Notes: a model not told the origin generated them from the sequence alone. DNA of 64,000 nucleotides from an uncultured Lachnospiraceae bacterium (GCA_944381635.1 CALWLY010000005.1:46402-110401); one strand, 5' to 3'. Positions 17,753 through 26,994 are shown, counted from the first letter of the stretch. Numbers and translations: made by a program.

Positions 17753-17799
17753 AAAAAAAGACAGCCATATCTCATATTTTGAAATATAACTGTCTTTTT
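17753..17799 (-). terminator. Intercistronic terminator/attenuator between binding protein and GH3
   Basis: A 10-bp stem (17755-17764 with 17790-17799) is followed on the minus strand by a run of T. It lies 75 bp after the binding-protein stop and ends only ~15 bp before the GH3 start codon. No separate promoter for the GH3 was recognised, so it probably acts as a partial terminator that lowers enzyme expression relative to the binding protein. Confidence 0.6.
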
Positions 17800-17871
17800 C
17801 CTTTCGTGACTAAAATGTCAAACTTATTTTATTTCACAATACCTGTCATTCCTTATCAAGCATCTAATTTA

Positions 17872-19548
17872 TCAGGACTCTGCTGCAGCTACTTTTTCTT
17901 TGATGATATCAGTCAGCATTGCCTCTGCATCTGCCATTCCTGTGTCTTCCAGCTCCTGAAGCATAGCATCGTAGTTTGCGTCGAACTCATCTTCGGTACC
18001 GATTACACAGGTAATCAGGCTGGACCATGCGATTTCATCCAGTTTGTTTGCAATTTCATCAAACTCAGCCGGTTTTGTGTAAGCCCATACTGCAGAGTAC
18101 GGCGGAACTTCGAATTCGTCTGCCTGAGGGAAGGTATCTACCAACAGATCTACGCCCCATTCTTCACATGCAGCTTTTTCTTCCTCGTTGTACTCATTCA
18201 TAACAGTTTCTTTGCTTGTTGTTGTGTATGTGCTTCCTGTGGAATCCAGAACGCCGTTGCCGTATACCGGGAACGGATATGCATGGAAACCTACACCTGT
18301 CTTCTTGGAGTAATCTTTATCGTTCTGAGAATATTCGATTTCTTCCTGTGTACGATAACGATGTCCGTTTTCGTCAATTTCGTAGTTTACACCTTCAATA
18401 CCCCAGTTGATCAGTACCTGACCTTCATCGGAGCACAGATAATCCAGGAATTTGATTGCTGCTACCGGATCTTTGCAGGATGTTGTGATACCTACGCCGT
18501 AACCGGTTGTAAGTCCCTGATACATAAGTACTGCGGATTTCTGGCTTTCATCCATTGTGATTGCCAGCGGTGCATAGGTTTTGTCCATCTTTCCGTCTGC
18601 TTTCAGAACTTTTTCACCGTCCTGATAATCCCAGTCAGTATCTGTCAGAGCAACAACACGTCCGGATGCAATTTTTGCAATGTAGTCTTCGTGTGTCTGT
18701 GTTGCAAATTCAGGATCCAGAATTCCTTCGTTGTACATTCTGTTTAACCAGCGGAAGTATTCTTTTACTTTCTCGGAACGGAATTTGTAAATAGCATTGT
18801 AGTTTTCATCAATGATCCACTGTCCGTTGTCCGGAGCTGCCTCTGCAATGTAACCAGCCGGATTTCCCATAGTGATCATCCAGTGCCAGTCAGAAGTGGA
18901 AAGGCTAAGGCCGATGTTGGAAAGTCCGTCTTCATTGGTAGGATGAGCTGCCAGATAGTCTTTGATCACCTGCTCAAACTGCTCCAGAGTTTTAATCTGC
19001 TCATAATTGTTTTCTTTGATTGCCGCCCACTGAATCTGTGCATTTCCGGAAGATTTGTATGTGCTTCCGCCTACTGCATAGGAAGATAACTGATAGATGG
19101 ACGGATCGTCTGCAGAATATTTTAACTTGTCAAACTCATCGCCGTAGAGTTTTTTGATATTGGGACCATATTCTTCGATCAAATCGGTCATATCGATGAG
19201 TGCTCCCGCTTCGATAAGGCTGGATGCATCTCCTTTTGCAAAGATCATATCCGGGAAGTTCTGCTCTGCGATCATCAAAGCGATTTTCTGATCATCGGAA
19301 GATACCGGATAGTCTGTTTTTAATTTTACTCCTGTAGCTTCTGTGATTGCTAAAGCTACAGGATCTGTCCAGGGGTCTTCCTGACCGTCAGCATTGTAAA
19401 AAGTCAGTTCCACTACACCGCCTTCTTCTCCGCCTGCTGCCGCCTCTGTTCCACTGGTTTCCGCCGAGTCCTGGCCGGAGCATCCTGCCAGAAGGCTGGC
19501 TGTCATTGCCGCCACAAGAGCTGTGGCCATCACTTTCTTAAACTTCAT
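17872..19548 (-). CDS. Carbohydrate ABC transporter substrate-binding lipoprotein
   Basis: A 558-aa LplA-like extracellular binding protein. The signal peptide ends in lipobox LLAGC (C23), so it is lipid-anchored outside the membrane. An acidic linker follows, then a two-lobed binding fold with LIEEYGPNIKKLYGDE, GILDPEFATQTHEDYIA and FLDYLCSDEGQVL. It is the third gene after two permeases and is expected to deliver oligosaccharide to them. It is paralogous to the binding protein at 21894-23579, sharing those motifs. ATG 19548 follows GAGGAAATAAGA. No ATPase gene is present. Confidence 0.93.
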   Translation of the reverse strand: MKFKKVMATALVAAMTASLLAGCSGQDSAETSGTEAAAGGEEGGVVELTFYNADGQEDPWTDPVALAITEATGVKLKTDYPVSSDDQKIALMIAEQNFPDMIFAKGDASSLIEAGALIDMTDLIEEYGPNIKKLYGDEFDKLKYSADDPSIYQLSSYAVGGSTYKSSGNAQIQWAAIKENNYEQIKTLEQFEQVIKDYLAAHPTNEDGLSNIGLSLSTSDWHWMITMGNPAGYIAEAAPDNGQWIIDENYNAIYKFRSEKVKEYFRWLNRMYNEGILDPEFATQTHEDYIAKIASGRVVALTDTDWDYQDGEKVLKADGKMDKTYAPLAITMDESQKSAVLMYQGLTTGYGVGITTSCKDPVAAIKFLDYLCSDEGQVLINWGIEGVNYEIDENGHRYRTQEEIEYSQNDKDYSKKTGVGFHAYPFPVYGNGVLDSTGSTYTTTSKETVMNEYNEEEKAACEEWGVDLLVDTFPQADEFEVPPYSAVWAYTKPAEFDEIANKLDEIAWSSLITCVIGTEDEFDANYDAMLQELEDTGMADAEAMLTDIIKEKVAAAES

Positions 19549-19644
19549 TCTTATTTCCTCACTTTCTTGGATTTTCCGAATTGCTCGGTTTCCTTTTTAT
19601 TTGCTGTAATCTGTGTTTGTTTTTTGCCGCTGTTTGGGGCTGTA

Positions 19645-19672
19645 CACCGGACACCCCTCAAAATGTCCGGCG
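19645..19672 (-). other. Hairpin in the permease-binding protein intergenic region
   Basis: ACCGGACA (19646-19653) pairs with TGTCCGGC (19664-19671) through one G-T pair, around a 10-nt loop, in the 187-bp gap before the binding-protein gene. There is no T-tract. In transporter operons such hairpins often stabilise the downstream binding-protein mRNA; that role is inferred. Confidence 0.4.
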
Positions 19673-19735
19673 CATCTGCCCTTCTTGCCATTCACGCACC
19701 CACAAGGTGTTTCTTCCCCCGCGTTCAGACAGGAA

Positions 19736-20632
19736 TCAGTCTTTGACTGCTCCCAGTGTCATACCACCTACAAAGTATTTCTGCAGGAAAGGATATACGA
19801 TCAAAATCGGTACAGTTGCCACGATTGTGATTGCCATACGAACTGACAGCGGAGATACGGAATTTGCCAGCTGGTCCACGTTTGCCGCATGAGGGTCAAT
19901 CTGGATCGTTGCCTGTTCCATAATCTCGTACAGCACGTACTGTAAGGTAGGAAGGTCTCTGGCGTAAAGGTAAGTATCCATAAAGGAGTTCCACTGTCCT
20001 ACTGCAACGAACAAAGCTACCGTTGCCAGAACCGGTGTACAAAGAGGCAGGATAACTTTCAGCCAGATTGTAAAATCATTGGCTCCGTCAATTCTGGCTG
20101 CTTCCTGAAGTGCCGGCGGAAGGCCGTCGATAAAGGAACGCATCAGGATTACGTTGTAAACCCAGATAATACCAGGGATAATATATACCCAGAAGCTGTT
20201 GCTCATTTTCAGTGTTCTGGTAAGCAGCAGGTATTCCGGAATCATACCGCCGCTGACATACATGGTAATGATGAACAGAACGGTAAACAGCTTGTTGAAG
20301 TAAAAATCTTTTCTGCTGAGTACGTAAGCAAGCATTGCTGTACACAGTACGCCAAGCGCTGTTCCGACTAACGTTCTTGCCACTGACATAAGCAGCGGAC
20401 TGAACAGATCGTTTTCAGTGAATATGTATACATAGTTGCTCAGTGTAAATTTTCTCGGAATAATGAAATTTACATTTCTCATCGTATCCATCGGATCGTT
20501 AAACGAAATAGCAAGTACGTTTAAAAACGGATACAGAGTGATGACAATCATAAAGACGAAAAACAGCAGAAGAATATAGTCAAAAGCTGTCGCTTTATTT
20601 GCCTTTTTTGTTCTCAATTTTACTGAATTCAT
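19736..20632 (-). CDS. Carbohydrate ABC transporter permease (YtcP/LplC type)
   Basis: A 298-aa inner-membrane permease of the MalG class with six hydrophobic segments. The EAA loop (EAARIDGANDFTIWLKVILP) contacts the ATPase. The C-terminal GGMTLGAVKD tail is typical of YtcP/LplC permeases. It partners with the LplB-type permease, whose gene ends 13 bp upstream. ATG 20632 follows AAAGGAGGTCCACA. Substrate is likely the oligosaccharide degraded by the downstream enzymes. Confidence 0.95.
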   Translation of the reverse strand: MNSVKLRTKKANKATAFDYILLLFFVFMIVITLYPFLNVLAISFNDPMDTMRNVNFIIPRKFTLSNYVYIFTENDLFSPLLMSVARTLVGTALGVLCTAMLAYVLSRKDFYFNKLFTVLFIITMYVSGGMIPEYLLLTRTLKMSNSFWVYIIPGIIWVYNVILMRSFIDGLPPALQEAARIDGANDFTIWLKVILPLCTPVLATVALFVAVGQWNSFMDTYLYARDLPTLQYVLYEIMEQATIQIDPHAANVDQLANSVSPLSVRMAITIVATVPILIVYPFLQKYFVGGMTLGAVKD

Positions 20633-20645
20633 TGTGGACCTCCTT

Positions 20646-21587
20646 TTAAACCAATTTGCTTTCGCCTAACAGTCCGGCTACCTTATTGGCAATAAACAGC
20701 AGGATGATTCCGACTACTGACTGGAACATACCGATCGCTGTACCAAGTCCATAGTTGTTGGTTCCGATACCTCTTATGTATGCGAACCAGGAAAGAACCA
20801 TCGCATGGTCCTGAACAATACCGTTGCTTAAAAGCATCTGACGTTCCATACCTACATTGAGCGCACCGCCGATGCTCATGATGAGCAGAACGACTGCAGT
20901 AGGTTTGATTCCCGGAAGAGTGATGTGCCACATTCTCTGGAATCTGTTGGCGCCGTCCACCTTGGCCGCTTCGTAAAGGCCCTGGTCGATACCTGCCATG
21001 GCAGATAAGTAAATGATGGCATCCCATCCCACTTCTTTCCAGACATTGATGAGACATACAACAACCCAGAACAGTGGAGAGTTGGTGGACATAAGATGCA
21101 GCTGTGTGTTTAACATAGTATCCAGAACACCGCCGTCATTCAAAAACATTTTTGCAATGCTGGCGATGATTACCCATGATACGAAGTGTGGAAGGTAGGA
21201 GATTGTCTGTGTCACTTTTTTGAATTTCACAAATCTCACTTCGTTCAGCATAAGGGCAAAGAATATAGCCGCACAGGTTCCAAGGGCGATACCGATGATA
21301 CTGGTACCAATCGTATTCAGAAGCGTCTGCCCGAACAGACGGTCCGTAAACGCCTTGATAAAGTTATCAAACCCTACAAATTCTCTCTCCCAGATGGGAA
21401 GGGCGAAGGACTTGGGTCTGACATCCTGGAAGGCCATGGTCCATCCCCACAAAGGGATGTACTTGAAGATAATCAGCCAGATAACGAAGGGGACTGACAT
21501 GAGAAGTAAATACCGCTGTTTCCACATCAGCTTCCCGCTGAACTTCTGTTTCATTACGTTTTCTTTTTTTGTTTGTCTTGCTTTCAT
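20646..21587 (-). CDS. Carbohydrate ABC transporter permease (LplB type)
   Basis: A 313-aa MalF-class permease with six membrane segments and the EAA motif EAAKVDGANRFQRMWHITLP. The frame is open to 21662, but the ATG at 21587 is preferred because AGGGAG lies 7 bp before it; the upstream extension has no ribosome site and would overlap the promoter. It is the first gene of the transporter operon. The leader region carries three phased direct repeats probably bound by the YesN-type regulator encoded next door. Confidence 0.95.
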   Translation of the reverse strand: MKARQTKKENVMKQKFSGKLMWKQRYLLLMSVPFVIWLIIFKYIPLWGWTMAFQDVRPKSFALPIWEREFVGFDNFIKAFTDRLFGQTLLNTIGTSIIGIALGTCAAIFFALMLNEVRFVKFKKVTQTISYLPHFVSWVIIASIAKMFLNDGGVLDTMLNTQLHLMSTNSPLFWVVVCLINVWKEVGWDAIIYLSAMAGIDQGLYEAAKVDGANRFQRMWHITLPGIKPTAVVLLIMSIGGALNVGMERQMLLSNGIVQDHAMVLSWFAYIRGIGTNNYGLGTAIGMFQSVVGIILLFIANKVAGLLGESKLV

Positions 21588-21614
21588 TGGCTTTCTCCCT
21601 CGCTTTCTATGAAT

Positions 21615-21643
21615 ATTATAGAAAAGTCCATTGGAATAAAATA
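21615..21643 (-). promoter_or_regulatory. Transporter-operon promoter with weak -35
   Basis: TATAAT lies at 21615-21620 (minus strand), 28 bp before the start codon. At 17-bp spacing there is no recognisable -35 hexamer. This is what an activator-dependent promoter looks like, and the first of three direct repeats abuts the -35 position. Confidence 0.5.
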
Positions 21644-21645
21644 CC

Positions 21646-21712
21646 CATAATTTTTTATACATACTTCCATAATTTTTTTACTTTTTTAGAATTAGCCTCT
21701 AATTTTTTATAC
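21646..21712 (-). promoter_or_regulatory. Three phased direct repeats, candidate response-regulator sites
   Basis: Plus-strand CATAATTTTTTATAC (21646-21660), CATAATTTTTTTAC (21668-21681) and CTAATTTTTTATAC (21699-21712) are same-orientation copies spaced 22 and 31 bp, close to two and three helical turns. They lie directly upstream of the transporter promoter. AraC-type regulators bind tandem direct repeats on one DNA face, so the YesN-type regulator at 23576-25144 is the natural candidate. Confidence 0.55.
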
Positions 21713-21752
21713 TTTTTTCCATTTTTTTAATCCTTTCTCTAAAAAGTTGCAC

Positions 21753-21813
21753 AAAAAAAGTTCTGTGTGAAGTGGCAACGGATACTATTTCCTCCAACTT
21801 CACACAGAACTTT
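21753..21813 (-). terminator. Intrinsic terminator of the two-component/binding-protein operon
   Basis: A perfect 17-bp stem (21757-21773 with 21797-21813) is followed on the minus strand by seven T. It lies ~80 bp after the second binding-protein stop and separates the sensor operon from the transporter operon. Confidence 0.85.
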
Positions 21814-21893
21814 CTCTTGTCTTCGTTCCTCTCTTATTCTATTTTGTTTTGCCTGTTCCTGCGTTCCTTTTCCTTCTGTTCCTGCTGATCAGA

Positions 21894-23579
21894 CTATTCT
21901 TCCTGATCAAAGCTTTCCCAGAATTTCATGCGGGATTTTAAAAGCCTTGTCATCTCTTCCCCCGCTTCTTTGGCTCCCGCCGCTTCCAATTCTTTCATAA
22001 GGTTTTCCCAGCCTGCATCAAACTCCTCCGGTTGTGCTATAATGCATGCCACCAGTCCATTCCAGGAAATATCATCCAGTTCCTCTTCCTTTTCTGAAAG
22101 TTCCGTGGGAATATACTGCGCCCACAAAGGCGGATACTTCGCTTTTCTTTCTTCTGTTATCTCCGGGAAAATATCCAGAAAAGAATCCACTCCCAAAGCC
22201 TCCAGGGCCTCTTTCTCTGCCGGCTGGTATTCCTCCTTTTTCACATCGCTTCCGCTTGTGGTATAGGGATTTCCCGTAGGATCCTTCTCATAATCCCCTC
22301 TTGTGGGAAACGGATAATTGTGAAGGCCCACTCCCGTCTCCTGCGCATACAGCGGATCTTCGCTTTTTCTTCGTATTTCTTCTGCGCTTCTTTGTCTCAT
22401 TCCGTTTTCATCCACGGTATAGTTAACGTCCTCGATTCCCCAGTGAACTAACACCTGTCCTTCGTCACTGCAGAGAAAATCCAGAAATTTTACTGCCTGG
22501 ACCGGGTCGTCACAGGATTTGGTAATGCCCACGCCCCAGCCAATCGGCTCCAGGGACGGAATATGCACCGTGCAGGGAACATCCTCGCTGATTGTCACAG
22601 GCAGCGGGGCATAGTCTTTGTCATATTTGCCTGCACTCTTTAAATTCTTAACTGCAGATTCATAATCCCACTTGGCATCCATCAGGCCTACCACCCGTCC
22701 CTGCTCAATTTTCTGTATATATTCCTCGTAAGTCTGAGTGGCGAATTCAGGATCCAAAATCCCTTCGTGGTACATACGATTGAGCCATCGGAAAAATTCT
22801 TTCTGTTCTTCATTATTGAAATGTTTGTAGGAAACATTCAAATCTTCATCCACAATCCACTGTCCGTCATCCGGTGCTCCGTTTGCAATAAATCCCGCCG
22901 GATTGGCCAGTGTGACAAGCCAGTGCCAGTCCGAAGCCACAATGGATATCCCTATATTTTTTTCTCCGTCTGTTTCCGGATACTTCTCCAGATAGTTTTT
23001 GATTGCTTTCTCATATTCTTCCAGCGTGCGCGGAATCTGATAATCGTTTTCTTTCAGGGCAGCGTATTGAAGCTGCACAGTTCCCCCGGTTTCTGTAACC
23101 GACTCCGTCAGGGCAGCACAGCAAAGCTGATAGATAGCCGGGTCTTCCTCGGAATACCGAAGCCAGTTGTAACGCTCCCCGTAGAGCTTTTTAATGTTGG
23201 GGCCATATTCCTCAATCAGAGGCGCCATATCAATCAGGGCATCGCTTTCAATCAGCTTCTGAGCGTCTCCCTTTGCAAAGATCATATCCGGATAATTGGA
23301 CGTGGCTATCATAAGAGGAATCTGGTAATCCCCTTCCGATATGAGAGCCTGCATCTTTAAGCTCACTCCCGTTTTCTTTGTTATTTCTCTGGCAACCGGA
23401 TCATTCCATCCCACATCACCGTCCACGCTGAAAAAGGTAAGAGAAGTATTTTCCGCCGCTTTCACGCTTTGTCCTTCTGCCGCTTCCTCTGTGATTTCTG
23501 TCTCTGTCTGGCATCCGCACAGCAGCAGGCTTACTGCTGTCAGAAAAACTGCTCCTGCCCTTTTTCCTTTCGCCATCAT
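21894..23579 (-). CDS. Second LplA-like binding lipoprotein, cotranscribed with the two-component system
   Basis: A 561-aa extracellular binding protein with a signal peptide and lipobox LLLCGC (C23). It is a paralog of 17872-19548: shared blocks include LIEEYGPNIKKLYGE, SDWHWLVTLANPAGFIA, GILDPEFATQTYEEYI and FLDFLCSDEGQVLVHWGIE. Its ATG overlaps the response-regulator stop by 4 bp, and it is cut off from the transporter genes by a strong terminator. That placement suggests it serves the sensor kinase by presenting sugar to its extracellular domain, though it could also feed the same permeases. Fold and location are firm; the sensory role is inferred. Confidence 0.9.
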   Translation of the reverse strand: MMAKGKRAGAVFLTAVSLLLCGCQTETEITEEAAEGQSVKAAENTSLTFFSVDGDVGWNDPVAREITKKTGVSLKMQALISEGDYQIPLMIATSNYPDMIFAKGDAQKLIESDALIDMAPLIEEYGPNIKKLYGERYNWLRYSEEDPAIYQLCCAALTESVTETGGTVQLQYAALKENDYQIPRTLEEYEKAIKNYLEKYPETDGEKNIGISIVASDWHWLVTLANPAGFIANGAPDDGQWIVDEDLNVSYKHFNNEEQKEFFRWLNRMYHEGILDPEFATQTYEEYIQKIEQGRVVGLMDAKWDYESAVKNLKSAGKYDKDYAPLPVTISEDVPCTVHIPSLEPIGWGVGITKSCDDPVQAVKFLDFLCSDEGQVLVHWGIEDVNYTVDENGMRQRSAEEIRRKSEDPLYAQETGVGLHNYPFPTRGDYEKDPTGNPYTTSGSDVKKEEYQPAEKEALEALGVDSFLDIFPEITEERKAKYPPLWAQYIPTELSEKEEELDDISWNGLVACIIAQPEEFDAGWENLMKELEAAGAKEAGEEMTRLLKSRMKFWESFDQEE

Positions 23580-25144
23580 GCCTTTGGCTCCTCCTTCGGT
23601 ATTTCTTCTGTCTCTGTCCCTTGATTTGACAGGTTTTTCTTGTATTCCTTGGGGCTGATGCCCACATACTTTTTAAATTTCAAATAAAAATAGTCAATAT
23701 TGGCATAACCCACCATTTCAGAAATCTGATAGACTTTATAGTCCGTCTGGGCCAAAAGTCTTTTTGCGTTGGTGATTCTTATGGTATCCAGCACATTGTT
23801 GAAGCTTTCGCCGATTTCCTTTCTGAAAATTTTTCCAAGATAGGCACTGTTGTAGTTAAACAGCTTGGCGATTGTCTCCAGTTTCAAGTCTTTTTCGTAA
23901 TTGTTTTCCATGTAATAATACATTCTTTTGATCACAGTCTCTGAATCGGAAGCGCCTATACTTCTGCATATTTCCTGCAGTATGTGCACATAAAGCTCCA
24001 AAAGCTGATCCAGCTCTTTTACATCCATCATTTTCTGTATCGCGCCTGTAATGTCCGTGGCAGCCTTTCCGGAACCGTACTTTTTCTCAATCTTTGTTTT
24101 AACCGTCATCAGATCGTACATAATCTGTACTTTCACGTCTTTTTCCTTCAGCAGATGATCCACACAATACTGCCGATACTGTCCGATGGCTTCCACGATT
24201 CCATCCAGATCTCCGATTTCCAGAAGCATCATCAGATATTCGGCTGTAATTTTTTTCCCGTCTTTTCTTTCTCTGGATATGGAATCCATGGAAATTACCT
24301 TATTTTTGCTGAAAAGAAACTCGTTTTCCATAAGGTATCTGGCAAACTCATAGGAATAGCACAGATCATACCAGCGTGTCACATTATGTCCCACGGAAAT
24401 CACAAAGTCGGAGCCAAATTTACGCAAAACTCTTTCATTGGCCCTTATAAGAGACGGAATCCATTTCTTGTAGTCCATGCCTTTTCCCACCAGAACCATC
24501 TTGCCGTCCAGAAGAAAACTTTTCACACCGGAAGACATGCCGGAAAGCAGCTCGTTGGCTTTTCCCCAGAATTCTTCTCCTTCCCCGTTTGCTGCATCCT
24601 TGTCAAGGACAAGCGCCACGCAGAAAATGTCTGCCGAGATATCGATGTGGTATCTTTCCAGTTCTCCGGCCAGCTCCTCTCTTGGTTCCAGATTGAGAAG
24701 CATCCTGCGCATCAGTTCTTTTTTAGCTTTTTCTTCATTATTTATATGCCATTGGTCGGCCTCTTCTTTTTCCGTCAGTTCTTTCCTGATTTGACGCACA
24801 ATATCCAGCAGTTCGTCCTCATCAATAGGTTTTAGAAGATATTCCTTTACCCCCAGGGAAATTGCAGATTTTGCAAATTCAAATTCCGAATATCCGGTCA
24901 GAATGACAAACTGTCCCTCAAAATTCTGCTCTCTCGCCGCTCTGATCACATCAATGCCTCCCATTCCCGGCATCTTAATATCGATAAGCACCAGATCCGG
25001 CTGTGTGCTTAAAATCTTTGCAAGTCCGTCCTTACCGTCTTTTCCCTCTGCACATATTTCAAAATCTTCTCTTTCCCAGTCAATCAGGTTCTTGATTCCG
25101 TTTCTGACGATTTCCTCATCATCAATGATCATGGCACGGTACAT
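23576..25144 (-). CDS. Response regulator, YesN type (REC + AraC HTH)
   Basis: A 522-aa regulator. The REC domain has the acidic pocket IIDDEE and the phospho-acceptor Asp in PDLVLIDIKMPGMGG, then LTGYSEFEFAK and LLKPIDEDEL. A ~280-residue middle region follows, and the C-terminus holds two AraC HTH motifs (NYNSAYLGKIFRKEIGESFN; GYANIDYFYLKFKKYVGISP). The frame is open to 25177, but ATG 25144 with GAGAGG before it and the motif start MYRAMIIDDEE is preferred. It is 44 bp from the kinase and overlaps the binding protein. It probably activates the transporter and enzyme operon through the repeats at 21646-21712. Confidence 0.93.
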   Translation of the reverse strand: MYRAMIIDDEEIVRNGIKNLIDWEREDFEICAEGKDGKDGLAKILSTQPDLVLIDIKMPGMGGIDVIRAAREQNFEGQFVILTGYSEFEFAKSAISLGVKEYLLKPIDEDELLDIVRQIRKELTEKEEADQWHINNEEKAKKELMRRMLLNLEPREELAGELERYHIDISADIFCVALVLDKDAANGEGEEFWGKANELLSGMSSGVKSFLLDGKMVLVGKGMDYKKWIPSLIRANERVLRKFGSDFVISVGHNVTRWYDLCYSYEFARYLMENEFLFSKNKVISMDSISRERKDGKKITAEYLMMLLEIGDLDGIVEAIGQYRQYCVDHLLKEKDVKVQIMYDLMTVKTKIEKKYGSGKAATDITGAIQKMMDVKELDQLLELYVHILQEICRSIGASDSETVIKRMYYYMENNYEKDLKLETIAKLFNYNSAYLGKIFRKEIGESFNNVLDTIRITNAKRLLAQTDYKVYQISEMVGYANIDYFYLKFKKYVGISPKEYKKNLSNQGTETEEIPKEEPKA

Positions 25145-25188
25145 CCTACTTCGCCTCTCATTTCCGCCTTTAGGCATTTAAACTACTT

Positions 25189-26994
25189 TTATCCCTGAAA
25201 ATCAAGAGGAAGCTTTAACTGTATTTTTGTTCCTTTTCCTTCCTGGCTGTCAAAGGTCATATCGTAATTTTCCCCGTAAAACAGCTTGATTCTCTGGTAT
25301 ACGTTGACAACTCCGATGTGTGTCCGGTCTATATCGTCAAAATGCTTCATTTCCTCCCTCAGCTTGTCTAACTTCTCATAAGGGATTCCCATTCCGTCAT
25401 CCTCGATCTGCACCGACAGGAAATTGTCCTCCTTCCGGATTTTTACCGTAATATGTCCGATTCCTTCTTTCATTTCCAAACCGTGCACGATGGAATTTTC
25501 CACCAAAGGCTGCATCAGCAAAGGAAGAATCTGCATGTTTTCCACTTCCGGTTCCACATCTATGCTGTACTGAATCCGCTCTCCGAAACGATACTGCTGA
25601 ATTTTCAGATAATATCCCAGCAGGTCCGCCTCGGATTTGACTGTCACTAACTTATTGCCGGCCTGAATATTCCTGCGCAGAATTTTGGCCAGCATTTTAA
25701 CCAGTTCCTCAATCTCATACTGCTTTTCGCTGCGCGCCTTCATGCGTATCGTTTCCAGTGTATTATATAGGAAATGCGGATTGATCTGACTGGCCAGCAT
25801 TTTAAATTCCACATCCTTCTGACGTATTTTCAGCTTTTCTTTCTGCAGCTGTTCCCGGTATATCTCTGCCAGAAGGCTCTGAATACTCCAGATCATAGTG
25901 CCAAGATACTGATACAGATCACTGATCTCATCGTTTCCTGAGATTTCCTTCTCCAGCTTAAAGTCCCCGGCCGCCGCTTTCTGCATCTGCAGACGGAATT
26001 TTTCCACCCGGTTGCTGAAGGCTCTGGAATAAAGACCGATGAGCACAACAGAGATCAAAATACTTCCTGCAAAAAACAGAATACTGTTAAGGCTCTGTCT
26101 GTTGGCCTCTTCCAGAATACTGCTGTTGGACTGCATACTCAAAAGAAACAGAGAATCTTCCGTCTCCTCCAGGTCAATGCTCACGCCGGTGGCCACATAC
26201 TCCTCTCCGTCCCGTCTTACATTGGTACAAAAGTCCATCCCCTGCTGTTCTTTGATCAGCCCCGTAAGATATTCCACTTCTTCTTCGTCCGGAGTTCTTA
26301 TATTAGAAGTCACCAGCGTGTTTCCGTTTAAGAAAAGATAAGTCGGAGTCTCTCTTCCGCCCAAAATCTCCTGCAGCTTCTCATCGCGCACGTGGATCAC
26401 CAGCACACCTACGTCTTCCTTTTTTTCTGTTCTCACCAGTCTGGCCAGAGAAAAATATTTTTCCGGTCCTGTGATCATGGAAATTTCTCTCCAGATCACT
26501 CCGCCCTTTTGCGCCAGCGCATCCTGATACAACTGTCTTTGCACAAGATCCTCATCCATCTCCACAAATCTGGAGTTTCCCACAATGCTGTCATTATCCA
26601 GATAGATGCTGATCCACCGGATAATATCATTATAATAGCTGCTGTACTCTCCAAAGGCCGTATATTCTTTATAATCGGTAACCACGTCCTGGTAATCCTC
26701 ATAATTGCGGGACGCGATATTTTCCAGTTTTTCATCAAAATAGAAATAGCGGGAAACCGACGTGACCGTGTTCACCGTTTCAAGGAGCTGGCGTTTCATA
26801 GTCCAAAGCTCCGTAACTTCGGTATCCTTGGCCTGCTTAATCAAAATTTCCGAAGTACCGTTGATCAGATAAGCCCCCACTGCGATCATAGGAAGGAGAC
26901 CGCCGATTACGTAGACACAGATCAGCCGGTAGCGAAGCTTCATTCCCAGAAATTTTACTATCCATTTTTTTATTGTTCTGAATACTCTTCTCAT
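25189..26994 (-). CDS. Sensor histidine kinase, YesM type
   Basis: A 601-aa membrane kinase of the LytS/YesM class. TM1 (about residues 18-38), a ~240-residue extracellular sensory domain, TM2 (about 290-315) and HAMP are followed by the His_kinase domain with the phospho-accepting His in SQINPHFLYNTLETIRM. The ATPase has QPLVENSIVHGLE (N box) and IEDDGMGIP (G box). The frame is open to 27015; ATG 26994 behind AAGGAAGGAAAG is preferred. It lies 31 bp after the folT stop with no promoter visible between, so it probably reads through from the folate riboswitch transcript. Confidence 0.93.
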   Translation of the reverse strand: MRRVFRTIKKWIVKFLGMKLRYRLICVYVIGGLLPMIAVGAYLINGTSEILIKQAKDTEVTELWTMKRQLLETVNTVTSVSRYFYFDEKLENIASRNYEDYQDVVTDYKEYTAFGEYSSYYNDIIRWISIYLDNDSIVGNSRFVEMDEDLVQRQLYQDALAQKGGVIWREISMITGPEKYFSLARLVRTEKKEDVGVLVIHVRDEKLQEILGGRETPTYLFLNGNTLVTSNIRTPDEEEVEYLTGLIKEQQGMDFCTNVRRDGEEYVATGVSIDLEETEDSLFLLSMQSNSSILEEANRQSLNSILFFAGSILISVVLIGLYSRAFSNRVEKFRLQMQKAAAGDFKLEKEISGNDEISDLYQYLGTMIWSIQSLLAEIYREQLQKEKLKIRQKDVEFKMLASQINPHFLYNTLETIRMKARSEKQYEIEELVKMLAKILRRNIQAGNKLVTVKSEADLLGYYLKIQQYRFGERIQYSIDVEPEVENMQILPLLMQPLVENSIVHGLEMKEGIGHITVKIRKEDNFLSVQIEDDGMGIPYEKLDKLREEMKHFDDIDRTHIGVVNVYQRIKLFYGENYDMTFDSQEGKGTKIQLKLPLDFQG

